A stretch of 64,000 nucleotides of DNA from Dactylorhiza incarnata (taxonomy: Eukaryota > Streptophyta > Magnoliopsida > Asparagales > Orchidaceae): NCBI GenBank assembly GCA_033032865.1, contig JAWHQI010000521.1:124001-188000 (forward strand), in the 5' to 3' direction. Positions 21,128 through 32,253 of the stretch are shown here, piece after piece. The stretch's first letter is position 1. Each line of letters starts with the position of its first letter. Position numbers and translations under genes: made by a program. The notes under the pieces are model-generated. The model was given only the letters and a program-made list of their open reading frames with translations, made no database searches and was not told the DNA's origin.

Positions 21128-23070
21128 TGTAACAACCCAACATTTATAATAACATTAATAGTAATAATCCCCCTTTAATTTCCCACTCCCGATTAAACCC
21201 CCCCCCCCCGGTCCAGGTCTCCAGCACGCGCTCAGCTAGGGCTCATTTTTTCCGCAAGCCGCAAGCCGCACTCTCGTCTCCCGCTCCCGTCTCGCGTGCG
21301 CAACGCAGCCGCCGACGCCTGCTCCTCCTCCCGCTCGACCCGTCGGCGCCTCCTGCTCCCCTCCTCGTCGGCGCCGCCCCCTTCTTCCCCTCTTCTGGAT
21401 GCCGACAGCAGCGAGGGCTCCTTCTCCCGCCCTCTTCTTCTTCTCCTCCGGCTGATAAGGATAAGAAAACCCTAAATTTCCTATTATTTCGGTTTCGAAA
21501 CCGTGGTTCTAAGCTATCCTCCATCGTCTTTCTCATTTTTCAAGTGTAGGTTGCCCCGTCCCTCTTCCGTTGTGCATTTCGGCGGTGGTTTCCGCGAGGA
21601 ACGTCTAGGGTTTGCTCGGATCCGCCCGATTTGGACTTCTTGAGGCCCGATCTAGTCTCCGTGGGTAAGAACTTCTCCTCTCCTGCGATTTCAGAATTTT
21701 TGCCCTAGCGTTCGTGTAATTTTCGCTTTCCGATCGACGTAAAATTCATCGATCCCTCTTGAGGTGGTGGTTTACTCGACTAATCCTAAGTTTTATTCGG
21801 TTTTCGGTGTCGTTCATCGAATGTAGCGGTGGAATCGCTCAAGGCCCTCTCCGAATTAGGGTTCCCGGATCCAACCGCCGCCAAAACCCTCAGATCTCTT
21901 GTGGTAACCGCTTCTCCCCTCTTTGCCGAGGGAGGTATATTCCTTAACTTGCCCCTTGAATTATTTTACTCAACAGAGTCACATGTGTGCGCGTAGGATT
22001 AAGTGCATGAAACAAATAATTCATGTGAACGCATCTTGAACAGGATCCGTTAGAGTGTTGACCTTGCCTCTTAGCCGCCGCCTTCAAGCCCGGCTCCTCC
22101 TTAAGGCAAGTAGAGAAACCTCTCTCGCTTGCAAACAAGTTTTATTTAAGTCGCACTTGTACCGCACTAGCCCCCGCTTGAATTTATTACTTGCAGATAA
22201 GTAAGCTCATTAGACGTCATAGGCAAACAATGAAAGGGAATGTGTCGTTTGATGTGACACCGGAAAATGAGTTTACACTTGAATTGGTAACAGAAACCAA
22301 GAAGGGAATCTTGCGAGCAGCGGTAGCTTAAGCCTTGCATCTACTCCCATGCTAGAATCTTGTGCATCAAATGACGACACACACGTCTTCCATTGATTTC
22401 TGCTTATGCGTTTGTGTCTAGGCTAAACTCCGGAGTAGGCTAAAAATTTACTAGAGAATCTCAGTTAGTCTCTGACATACTTTACTGCTATGCTTGTTTC
22501 TCAGTTTACTTGTTTATTTTATTAACTTGAATCTCTGTTATTGATCTTGTTCTGAGGCTTTTCCTTCTGATTGGATTTGCCTTAGGGTTCGTGACTGCGC
22601 CGTCTACTTCCTGAGTTGTTCCTCGCCCAGCTCCTGTCTGTTGGATGTTTACTTTTTTTTGTAGTTGCTGCATCAGGTCCTTTGTATCTTGTTTCTTTTA
22701 CTTTTGGATTTGTCTTTCTTGTACTAGTTATTGTCAGTCATTTTCCTTGTATCGTGGACAACTCTTAGGATGGTATGGATGTATTACAGCATTTTATAAA
22801 TGTTCATTTTGCTTCTGCGGTTTACTAGCATCTACTTTTGCATCATAATTGTAGCATGAGAATTGATCAAAGTGCATGAGCATCACTTTTAATTCAAGCT
22901 TCCGCATAATAAATCAAACTGATATGGTTTTTCAAAATCTAATTATTTTCTACAGATATCTTGGTATTACAGCTCCCGCCTGGCAGACATGGTTTCTCTT
23001 TGCCCATGCCTACGGCATCACGACCCGCCCGTAGCGCACTCTGATAATTGTTATTAGACGGGTCGTGACA
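21128..23070 (+). repeat. 5' LTR of element B
   Basis: Starts TGTAACAACCCAAC and ends GGGTCGTGACA; 1943 bp. Contains a 12-base C run at 21198-21209 and a duplicated GCAAGCCGC not present in the other LTR. Confidence 0.95.
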
Positions 23071-23072
23071 GT

Positions 23073-23083
23073 TGGTATCAGAG
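23073..23083 (+). promoter_or_regulatory. Primer binding site of element B (tRNA-iMet)
   Basis: TGGTATCAGAG two bases after the LTR end at 23070, complementary to the 3' end of plant initiator-Met tRNA. Confidence 0.9.
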
Positions 23084-23831
23084 GTAGGTTTGCATCTAAA
23101 GTTAAAAAAATTCAAGTTTCTTTTTTTTAAAGTAAACTGCACTTATTTTGGAAATCTATTATGTAAATAAATGTGCATGCATCATTTCTTCACCCACTTG
23201 GTCGTTGTCTGTAGGTTGAGGCCGAAACACGCACACACTCCCTCATAAACATGAGTAGTATGCGTATGAATGTTAAGGGAGTATGGGCAAACTTAACATT
23301 TATATGCATATGAATTTTCATTAGGATTTACACCGCTTGCGAATATTAAATTGTATGGGCGATATAATATTTTCAAGTGCGATGACATTAGAATCATAAT
23401 GCGCATGACATGTTAAGTGATATGGGCGCTTAACATGACATGCGTATCCATTCATGAACATTCTTAGGAATGCATTGTAGGCATAATCATGTTGCATGCA
23501 TAACATAACTCATTGCACAAGTGTTTAAGCTAAGAGCAACAGACAACGAATGTACACACATGGATTTTACAAATCATTGTCTTACCGTATGTGATCATAT
23601 CGCCGCACTTGCATCTGCATGGTCGTCACTTAGAGTTGTCCAATGAAAATGCTGTAACTACTAGAATTGCTTATCCAACAGTATTAGAATGCTATGACCT
23701 GTAATCTCAACCCTCAAGCTTAACTTAGCCGTTGTCTCACTCGGTTCTTCTATGTTTCTTTCTAGATAGCTTCTAAGCGACCACAGCGCAAGAAGGTTAC
23801 ACCTTCTGCAGGGGAAGCCCCATTAGGTGAA
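23084..23831 (+). other. 5' leader of element B
   Basis: About 0.75 kb of untranslated leader between primer site and gag, AT-rich, with repeated GCATATG/GCGTATG-type words around 23270-23450. No ORF of note. The packaging signal would be expected here. Confidence 0.6.
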
Positions 23832-25085
23832 ATGGTCAAACTTTTGAAGCAGCTTGTGGAGCGTGTCACCCGTCTGGAAGGGGATCGCCAAGCTCCTGAT
23901 CCAGGTTCTGGTTCTGGCAGCGCAGGGACATCTGGAGTAGCTGTCACCATCACCCCTCCTGCATCTGATGCTGTAGTGACCCCGACCGTGACCACTCCGG
24001 CTGCTCTTCCTCTGACGATGGCTGACACTCTGGCTTTCAAGAGGCTAAATCCGCCTGCCTACAACGGCAACCGCGACTACTTCGTGATCACGGAATGGAT
24101 CTCCCAGATGGAGAAGCACTTCGAGTATGCCATAGTTCCTGAAGCCCAGAAGGTCCTTCTTGCGGCCTATCAGCTGACCGAGGACGCCTATACTTGGTGG
24201 CTCCAGCACCGCAGCCTCCACGAATCTACCACCCTAACTTGGGGGCAGTTCAAGGACGCTCTGATGGAGGACTTCCTCTCTTCTGTGGAGCGGGACAAGT
24301 TAGCGGAGAGATTCTTGTCCCTTCAGCAGCCTGGCAGGACAGTGACAGAGTATGCGCAGGAGTTCTCCCGACTATCCCCCCTTGCTGCGGAGTTCGTGTC
24401 GGATGAAGCCAAGAAGATCAGTCGTTTCGTGAAGGGACTTCGCCATGACATTCGCCAGCATGTGGTAGCACACGACGCCAGAACCTATGCAGAGACCGTG
24501 GGAGCCGCCATGCGGGCGGAAGCTATTGAGCTGGATCGTACTGGAAAGAAAGCCCAGCACGGAACGAACAATGCCGCTGCATCCGACCTCAAGCGCAGGA
24601 GTGCTCCACCTCAGGAGCAAGGTTCCAGGTCCATGGAGGTGTGTGCTTACTGCCACAAGGTGGGTCATACCGCTCAAGTCTGTCGGTCTCTCCTGAAGAA
24701 GCAGAAGACAGCCGCTCCTACACAGCCCCCGATGACACTTGCCTCCGCCTCCACCGTTTGTGCCTACTGCAAGTTGCCGGGCCATCAACAGAGGGACTGC
24801 CGCCGTAAGCAGAAGGCCTGTTTCAAGTGTGGGCAAGTGGGTCATCTCAAGTTAGACTGCCCTATGAGGGAAGGCCCGGTCACTACTCAGCCACTGCAGG
24901 CTAACCCCGGAGCCCAGAATATGGGCAAGGCTGTGCTGAATGTCCTTACTCAAGGAGAGGCGCTCGCTTCCACGGACGTCATCTCTGGTACGTATGTGTT
25001 GTGTGATTTTTTCCTGCAAGTATTTATGTATGTTTTTACATCAGATACAACCGGAATTGGCGGTTATAACTGCTATTCGTTTTAG
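23832..25085 (+). CDS. Element B gag polyprotein with three zinc knuckles
   Basis: An intact 417-codon ORF. The capsid domain (about residues 65-235) has the conserved FKRLNPPAYNG start, ..WISQMEKHFEY and the FLSLQQPGRTVTEYAQEFSRL segment. Three CX2CX4HX4C knuckles follow: CAYCHKVGHTAQVC (about residue 270), CAYCKLPGHQQRDC (309) and CFKCGQVGHLKLDC (330). Most plant gypsy gags have one or two. After DVISG (about residue 385) the reading enters a hydrophobic tail unlike gag and ends at TAG 25083-25085. That tail coincides with a candidate intron (24988-25085). The ATG at 23832 is early in a Lys/Leu-rich helix; an upstream in-frame start is possible. Confidence 0.9.
   Translation: MVKLLKQLVERVTRLEGDRQAPDPGSGSGSAGTSGVAVTITPPASDAVVTPTVTTPAALPLTMADTLAFKRLNPPAYNGNRDYFVITEWISQMEKHFEYAIVPEAQKVLLAAYQLTEDAYTWWLQHRSLHESTTLTWGQFKDALMEDFLSSVERDKLAERFLSLQQPGRTVTEYAQEFSRLSPLAAEFVSDEAKKISRFVKGLRHDIRQHVVAHDARTYAETVGAAMRAEAIELDRTGKKAQHGTNNAAASDLKRRSAPPQEQGSRSMEVCAYCHKVGHTAQVCRSLLKKQKTAAPTQPPMTLASASTVCAYCKLPGHQQRDCRRKQKACFKCGQVGHLKLDCPMREGPVTTQPLQANPGAQNMGKAVLNVLTQGEALASTDVISGTYVLCDFFLQVFMYVFTSDTTGIGGYNCYSF
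24988..25085 (+). other. Candidate intron between gag and protease
   Basis: Starts GTACGTATG after TCTG, contains a TAACT branch-like sequence and a T-rich end, and stops at TTTTAG. Removing these 98 bases joins the gag frame in phase to the protease frame (next codons read GRFRVRNKW, then the LFDSGASHSF active site). Kept in, the TAG of the 3' splice site itself terminates gag. Splicing is inferred, not shown. Confidence 0.5.
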
Positions 25086-25640
25086 GGAGGTTTAGAGTCA
25101 GAAACAAGTGGTTACAGATTCTCTTTGATTCTGGCGCATCTCACTCGTTTATTGCTCGCCATATCGTGGACCTGCATGGTTGGCCGACTTCACCTCTGGA
25201 GGCCCCTTTTGAGATTTCTGTGCCGGGTCATCAGCACCTATCAACTAAGGGTATCCCCAATTGCCCAATCTTGCTCGAAGAATTGCAAGTCCTTGCGGAT
25301 CTCATAATTCTGGAGATGTCTGAGTTCGACGTGATTTTGGGAATGGATTGGCCGGTTGCATATCGAGTGAAGCTGGATTGCGCGGCAAAGAGGATCAATC
25401 TCAGCATCGACGGCAAGGATTACAGTGTGCACGTGCAGACCCGCGGCCATCTGAAGGTAATTTCTGCTGTACGCGCCACTCGGTTGCTCAATCAAGGATG
25501 CACTGCTGGATTTATCTACGCTTCTCATTCGGAGGTTGTTGCTCCTCCACTCGAGTCTATTCCGGTGGTTTCTGAATTTCCTGACGTGTTCCCCGCCAAA
25601 TTGCCTGGGATGCCTCCAGATCGAGAGAAGAGTTCTCTAT
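25086..25640 (+). pseudogene. Element B protease and RT linker
   Basis: Protease active site LFDSGASHSF at about 25116-25145 and a VILGMDWP segment near 25333, both canonical for gypsy retropepsin. The frame runs on into the pre-RT linker ([20 protein letters not shown]) and is then lost by a single-base frameshift near 25625, after which the correct sequence ([12 protein letters not shown]) is in the next frame. Confidence 0.8.
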
Positions 25641-27453
25641 TGACGTGGAACCTGGGACGCGCCCAATTTCTAAGGCTCCTTACCGAATGGCCCCGCGCGA
25701 GTTGGAAGAACTTCGGTTGCAGCTGGACGAAATGCTTGAACTTGGTTACATTCGTCCCAGCACTTCTCCTTGAGGAGCCCCCGTCCTCTTCGTGAAGAAG
25801 AAAGATGGTTCCTTGAGACTTTGTATCGACTACCGAGAGCTGAACAAAGTTACCGTGAAGAATAAGTACCCTATCCCCTGCGTGGATGATCTTTTTGACC
25901 AGCTTAAGGGCAGTAGGGTATTCTCCAAGATAGATCTCAGAACGGGCTACTACCAGTTGAAGACCAAGGAGTCCGACATTCCCAAGACCGCTTTCAGGAC
26001 TCGGTATGGACTCTTTGAATCTTTGGTGATGTCCATGGGTCTGACTAATGCCCCATCTTGGTTCATGGATTTGATGAACCGGGTGTTTCGCAAGTTCATG
26101 GATTTGGTCGTCATCATTTTCATAGACGACATTTTGGTCTACTCCAGGACCCGAGAAGAGCATGCAGTCCATCTCCGACTCATCCTCTCAACTCTTCGCC
26201 AGCACCAGCTCTACGACAAATTGTCAAAGTGTGAATTCTGGCTGGATCGTGTGGCTTTTCTGGGGCATGTTATTTCTGGGGATGGGCTAGCTGTTGACCC
26301 CGCCAAAATCTCCGTAGTAGTGGACTGGAAGCGACCTACTACCCCTACTGAGATCCGCAGTTTCCTGGGTTTGGCTGGTTACTACCGACGCTTCGTAAGA
26401 GGTTTCTCTTCTCTTGCTGCTCCTCTGACACAGCTGACTCAGAAGCATGCCAGGTTCGAGTGGACAGATCAGTGTGAGCAATCCTTCTCTGAATTAAAGC
26501 AACGGTTGTGTTCAGCGCCAGTGTTAGCTCTTCCTTCTGAGGGTTTGGATTTTTCTGTGTACACTGACGCTTCCGGAGTGGGTCTGGGTGGTGTTCTGAT
26601 GCAGGAGGACCGTGTTATTGCCTATGGGTCGAGGCAGTTGAAGATCCATGAGCGCAATTACCCCACTCACGATTTGGAGTTTGCCGCGGTGGCTTTTGCC
26701 TTGAAGCTTTGGCGTCATTATCTCTATGGTGTGAAGTGTCACTTTTACACCGATCACCAGAGCTTAAAGTATATTTTCGTTCAGAAGGACCTCAATCTTC
26801 GGCAGAGGCGATGGCTTGAGTTTGTAGCGGATTACGACTTGCAGATCACTTATGTGCCCGGTAAAGCCAATTCAGTGGCAGATGCGCTGAGCCGACATGC
26901 TACGGTTGCCGCCTGCACCCCTATGTCAACATCCCTTGCAGCCTTGATAGATGACCTCGACCGGATGGACATATCCATCGCACCTGAGGGTCACGGAGGA
27001 GTATCCGTTCCGTTATGGGTAGAACAGGTGAAGGATTTGCAGCCATCTGATCCAGAACTCCAGCGTATCCGTCGGCAGGTTGAACTTGGTACTCTCCCAG
27101 ATTTCTCCATCACTGATGATATCCTGCGATTCCGAGGTCGCCTTTGCATCCCTGATGTTCCTGAGCTACTGGATAGCATTTGCCGAGAAGCTCATGAGTC
27201 CCGCACCTCTGGTCACCCCGGCAATAATAAGATGTACCATGATTTGAAGCAGATCGTGTGGTGGCCTCGTATGAAAAATTATATTGCCCGTTTCATCTCC
27301 CGGTTCCTGACATGCCAGAAGATGAAGGCCCAGCGTCAGCGTCCGGGTGGTCTTTTGCAGCCTCTGTCTATCCCAGAGTGGAAATGGGAAGACATCTCTA
27401 TGGATTTCATCACTGGACTACCCCGTACTCCGAGAGGTCATGACGCGATTTGA
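25641..27453 (+). pseudogene. Element B RT, RNase H and integrase N-terminal half
   Basis: RT begins in the shifted frame ([19 protein letters not shown]) and meets a TGA at 25771-25773 where Trp is expected (SP-W-GAPV). From 25792 a 553-codon open stretch contains the RT core ([11 protein letters not shown], catalytic FIDDILVYS at about codons 109-117), RNase H ([27 protein letters not shown]), and the integrase zinc region, where the first Cys of the final CxxC is Phe (RFLTCQKMK). It ends at TGA 27451-27453, again replacing Trp before VIVDRLTK. RT residues look intact, so only the stops and the lost Cys disable it. Confidence 0.88.
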
Positions 27454-28440
27454 GTTATTGTGGACCGCTTGACTAAAGTAGCTCACTTCATCCCGTACAG
27501 GGAAGGTCATCCCACCGAGAAGATGGCTCGGATCTATGTTTCTGAGATAGTTAGACTTCATGGGATCCCTCTGCGGATTGTTTCTGATCGTGACTCGAGA
27601 TTTGTATCGCACTTCTGGAAGGGATTCCAGCAAGCTCTGGGCACTGAGCTCAACCTGAGCACCGCTTACCATCCGACTACTGATGGCAAGACCGAAAGGG
27701 TGAACCAGATTCTTGAAGACATGCTTCGGTGTTATATTCTGGACTATAAGGGAGCGTGGGATGATCACTTGCCACTGGTTGAATTCGCCTACAACAACAG
27801 CTATCAGGAGAGCCTCAAGATGGCCCCCTTCGAGGCGTTGTATGGGCGTCGTTGTAGGACCCCTCTCTACTGGTCTGAAGTTGGTGAAAAGGTTGTGTTG
27901 GGTCCTGAGCTACTTCAGGAAATGGAAGAGGCCACCAAGAAGACTCGTCTTCAGCTTAGCCGTGCCGTCGAGAGGCAGAGGAAGTATGCTAATCAGCGTC
28001 GCCGTCCGTTGGAGTTTGCGGTGGGTGATCGTGTTTTCTTGAAGGTTTCTCCTACTCCTGGGGTGAAGCGTTTTGGTCGCCACCATAAGCTCAGCCCGAG
28101 ATTAGTGGGACCGTATGTTATTTCTGAGCGTGTTGGAGGATCTGCTTACCGCCTGGAGCTACCTGATTCCTTGACCAGTGTTCATAATGTCTTCCACGTC
28201 AGCCAGCTTCGGAAGTACATTCATGATCCTACCCGTGTCATTGAGGAAGTTCCAGTGATTCCTGAAGCTAATCTGTCCTATCCAGTCGAACCTGCTAAGA
28301 TCGTGGAGTATCAAGAGCGCAAGCTTCGAAAGAGAACCATTCCTATGGTGAAGGTACTTTGGATGCATGGCAAGTCTGAGGAGTTCACTTGGGAGCTCGA
28401 AGCTGACATGCGTAGCAAGTATCCGCATCTTTTCTCCTGA
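27454..28440 (+). pseudogene. Element B integrase core and C-terminal chromodomain-like end
   Basis: Continues the integrase core in the same frame as the previous stretch: second Asp in VSDRDSRF, AYHPTTDG and catalytic Glu in KTERVNQ (27694-27696). The GPY/F module (LVGPYVISERV, NVFHVSQLRKY) follows. The last 50 residues (EPAKIVEYQERKLR, IPMVKVLW, EEFTWELE) are a degenerate chromodomain as in Tekay elements. Stop at 28438-28440. The polypurine tract and right LTR follow within 180 bases. Confidence 0.88.
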
Positions 28441-28617
28441 TCCTGGTATGCCTCCGCTCTTGTTCTCTTCTCTTTTTTTGCTATTTTTCCATAGATAGTT
28501 TCCATGACTTGATTTGCAAATCTTGTCGGTATAAAGGGCATCTGAACCTTCGTCATATTAGCCCTAGCTAGAAAATCCTCGAGAGTTTCGGGACGAAACT
28601 TCCTAAGTGGGGGAGAA

Positions 28618-30558
28618 TGTAACAACCCAACATTTATAATAACATTAATAGTAATAATCCCCCTTTAATTTCCCACTCCCGATTAAACCCCCCCCCCCCA
28701 GTCCAGGTCTCCCGCGCGCGCTCAGCTAGGGCTCATTTTTTCTGCAAGCCGCACTCTCGTCTCCCGCTCCCGTCTCGCGTGCGCAACGCAGCCGCCGACG
28801 TCTGCTCCTCCTCCCGCTCGACCCGTCGGCGCCTCCTGCTCCCCTCCTCGTCGGCGCCGCCCCCTTCTTCCCCTCTTCTGGACGCCGACAGCAGCAAGGG
28901 CTCCTTCTCCCGCCCTCTTCTTCTTCTCCTCCGGCTGATAGGGGTAAGAAAACCTTAAATTTCCTATTATTTCGGTTTCGAAACCCGTGGTTCTAAGCTA
29001 TCCTCCATCGTCTTTCTCATTTTTCAAGTGTAGGTTGCCCCGTCCCTCTTCCGTTGTGCATTTCGGCGGTGGTTTCCGCGAGGAACGTCTAGGGTTTGCT
29101 CGGATCCGCCCGATTTGGACTTCTTGAGGCCCGATCTAGTCTCCGTGGGTAAGAACTTCTCCTCTCCTGCGATTTCAGAATTTTTGCCCTAGCGTTCGTG
29201 TAATTTTCGCTTTCCGATCGACGTAAAATTCATCGATCCCTCTTGAGGTGGTGGTTTACTCGACTAATCCTAAGTTTTATTCGGTTTTCGGTGCCGTTCA
29301 TCGAATGTAGCGGTGGAATCGCTCAAGGCCCTCTCCGAATTAAGGTTCCCGGATCCAACCGCCACCAAAACCCTCGGATCTCTTGTGGTAACCGCTTCTC
29401 CCCTCTTTGTCGAGGGAGGTATATTCCTTAACTTGCCCCTTGAATTATTTTACTCAACAGAGTCACATGTGTGCGCGGATTAAGTGCATGAAACAAATAA
29501 TTCATGTGAACGCATCTTGAACAGGTTCCGTTAGAGTGTTGACCTTGCCTCTTAGCCGCCGCCTTCAAGCCCGGCTCCTCCTTAAGGCAAGTAGAGAAAC
29601 CTCTCTCGCTTGCAAACAAGTTTTATTTAAGTCGCACTTGTACCGCACTAGCCCCCGCTTGAATTTATTACTTGCAGATAAGTAAGCTCATTAGACGCCA
29701 TAGGCAAACAATGAAAGGGAATGTGTCGTTTGATGTGACACCGGAAAATGAGTTTACACTTGAATTGGTAACAGAAACCAAGAAGGGAATCTTGCGAGCA
29801 GCGGTAGCTTAAGCCTTGCATCTACTCCCATGCTAGAATCTTGTGCATCAAATGACGACACACACGTCTTCCATTGATTTCTGCTTATGCGTTTGTGTCT
29901 AGGCTAAACTCCGGAGTAGGCTAAAAATTTACTAGAGAATCTCAGTTAGTCTCTGACATACTTTACTGTTATGCTTGTTTCTCAGTTTACTTGTTTATTT
30001 TATTAACTTGAATCTCTGTTATTGATCTTGTTCTGAGGCTTTTCCTTCTGATTGGATTTGCCTTAGGGTTCGTGAGTCGTGACTGCGCCGTCTACTTCCT
30101 GAGTTGTTCCTCGCCCAGCTCCCGTCTGTTGGAGGTTTACTTTTTTTTGTAGTTGCTGCATCAGGTCCTTTGTATCTTGTTTCTTTTACTTTTGGATTTG
30201 TCTTTCCTGTACTAGTTATTGTCAGTCATTTTCCTTGTATCGTGGACAACTCTTAGGATGGTATGGATGTATTACAGCATTTTATAAATGTTCATTTTGC
30301 TTCTGCGGTTTACTAGCATCTACTTTTGCATCATAATTGTAGCATGAGAATTGATCAAAGTGCATGAGCATCACTTTTAATTCAAGCTTCCGCATAATAA
30401 ATCAAACTGATATGGTTTTTCAAAATCTAATTATTTTCTACAGATATCTTGGTATTACAGCTCCCGCCTGGCAGACATGGTTTCTCTTTGCCCATGCCTG
30501 CGGCATCACGACCCGCCCGTAGCGCACTCTGATAATTGTTATTAGACGGGTCGTGACA
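28618..30558 (+). repeat. 3' LTR of element B
   Basis: 1941 bp copy of 21128-23070, preceded by the polypurine tract AAGTGGGGGAGAA. Ends GGGTCGTGACA and is followed by the duplicated target CTAAC. Confidence 0.95.
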
Positions 30559-31030
30559 CTAACCCAGAAACCTGCAGCCGACCCTATCTACAGCCGTTGA
30601 AACCCATCCAATCCCCCCTCCACTCAGATCCATTTCACCGGCCGTTATACCTTCATATTTCAGCCACCGTCACGACATACGTCGTTGGATCTACCCTCCT
30701 ATGGCAGACTCCATGCTCTGTGAGTTGTTATTTGTTGTATGGATCTTGTTTTTTTAAATTAAATATGGTGTTGTGAATTCTCATTTGCTTGGATATTAGT
30801 GTTGTGGAAATTTGCCCTAGATGTGCTTGCAGGAAGGAGTCATTTGTCGTGCGCTTTGCTTCGGCTATTTATAGTTGCGTGGGTTTAATGTTTATTGCTC
30901 AATTTTGATTATTGTCGTCGTTATTTGCATGGTCGCATCTCATTTAGTGTTAAGGTCGTAAGGCAGCATTTCACCACCCACTAGGATTGCATTGTAGTCT
31001 CGCACCTCACACCTTACCCTACATCAGTAG
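30559..31030 (+). repeat. Element C 3' LTR, continuation, up to the junction with D
   Basis: Continues the C-rich sequence interrupted at 21127 (the target CTAAC is shared). It becomes T-rich (a leader/U5-like stretch around 30720-30950). The exact LTR end is unclear; from about 31030 the sequence is gypsy D on the minus strand. Confidence 0.4.
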
Positions 31031-31490
31031 TCAGTCTTAAGGTCGATCTTTGAAAAGTTATTAGACCTACTAAGCATATCAAGCATGTCGTCCAATCAAA
31101 GGATTAGAAAGTGACACTTGATAGTGATTTTATTGATTACTCAACTATCGACACACATGCGCCAAGTTCCATCATTCTTCAGAACTAATCATGCATGAAC
31201 TACACATTAGCTCATGCACTCCCTAATATGACAATTCCGGAATAAATCTGTCACATTGATGAAGCTCTTCATGCTACTTAGAGCTTATACGATGGTGTAG
31301 TAGGTGAGGAAGACTAATTCCAGAGATAAGTTCAAATATCGATCATGGGTGGTAACTGGTCTAGCAACTCATCGAGCATGATGTCATTACACTCAGTGAT
31401 GTGAAGTTGCACCATGCTAGGGATAACCATCGGGGCAAGGGTCGATTCTACCCTGACTAAAAGGTACACTACATTGTTATCCTCCATTTC
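31030..31490 (-). pseudogene. Gypsy element D, RT N-terminal remnant
   Basis: Read on the minus strand: a DELLDQLPPM segment near 31360, then the RT start with WNLAHVCR-like frames (consensus K.DG.WRMCVDS near 31170), INKI, LDDMLDML and FSKIDL near 31050. The order and spacing match gypsy RT, with many stops. Together with the RNase H remnant at 15401-15866 it flanks the C/B stack, so D was split; about 160 residues of RT palm are missing between the two parts. Confidence 0.6.
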
Positions 31491-32253
31491 CTTCTAGAAG
31501 TGTTGTCCAGTCAGTAATTTGGCGGCTGAAGGAAAGGAGATAGCGGAAATGGGTACGGGTGAATTGGTGCTAGATGGGATTAAAGAACTATTATTTCGTG
31601 ACCACCAGAGAGAGAACAAGGTCGGGCTCTCTTCAAGAAAGGGGATCTGACACAAGCAACCTCTTTAATGATGATGAGGTCACGTGGTACCAATCTGTCA
31701 AGCTGATATATCGTGATTCCACCCTCGAGAGCTCTTTCTGCCAGGTTGTTCCAACAATCAACTCATCAGTCAAACCGATTCTGAACAAAACCCAGCAAGG
31801 GCAAGCCATTCTTTAGTGCACTGACACCATTGATACTAGCGGCTAGTCTTTTAATTGTCCTTTTATTGTTTTATTCATTATAATTAATAGAAATATTTTA
31901 ATTGTCCTATCAGACAGCCTGATATTCCTCCACCACTGCTGGTAGCCAATATTGCCTCCTCTTTGAAAAGCTTGCCCCCCTAGATCAACGAATAAATCCA
32001 CTTCCTCACATCCATGCAATTTCATTGTCAGAAGTATGCTAAGAATCAAGTTTTATTTCTTGAATATTTGATAGAATATTCAGAAACTCTTATTTTAGCT
32101 AAAAACTAGAACTATTATTAGATTGATGCAAAAAAAAAATTTAATGTAATGTCAGAAAAGTCATTATGACAATGACCATTTGTCAACTTAGCAGCCTATC
32201 AGAACTCTTGATATACGTGAATTTTAAGGGAAAAAACAGGTGTGAATCAATAC
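31491..32253. other. Unassigned stretch, probably intron of the IF-2 gene
   Basis: No recognised domain. A plus-strand ORF at 31574-31816 and a minus-strand ORF at 31843-32049 have no family I know. 32040-32220 is AT-rich. The sequence lies directly downstream of the IF-2 exon's 5' splice site, so at least its right part is intronic if the gene is real. Confidence 0.4.

Larger units (their letters stand above)
21128..30558 (+). mobile_element. Tekay-type Ty3/gypsy element B, nearly complete
   Basis: 9.43 kb, plus strand. LTRs 21128-23070 and 28618-30558 are about 99% identical by eye (roughly two dozen substitutions, a few small indels). The five bases before (CTAAC, 21123-21127) are repeated after it (30559-30563), a target site duplication. 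The primer site TGGTATCAGAG is at 23073 and a purine tract (AAGTGGGGGAGAA) precedes the right LTR. Gag, protease, RT, RNase H, integrase and a C-terminal chromodomain-like end (IPMVKVLW...EEFTWELE) are all present. One frameshift and two Trp-to-stop changes disable pol. The long LTRs and the C-terminus point to the Tekay/Del chromovirus lineage. Confidence 0.92.

Noticed and set aside
31574..31816. Plus-strand ORF of 80 codons beside gypsy D
   Set aside because: No recognised domain, and adjacent sequence is decayed transposon or intron.
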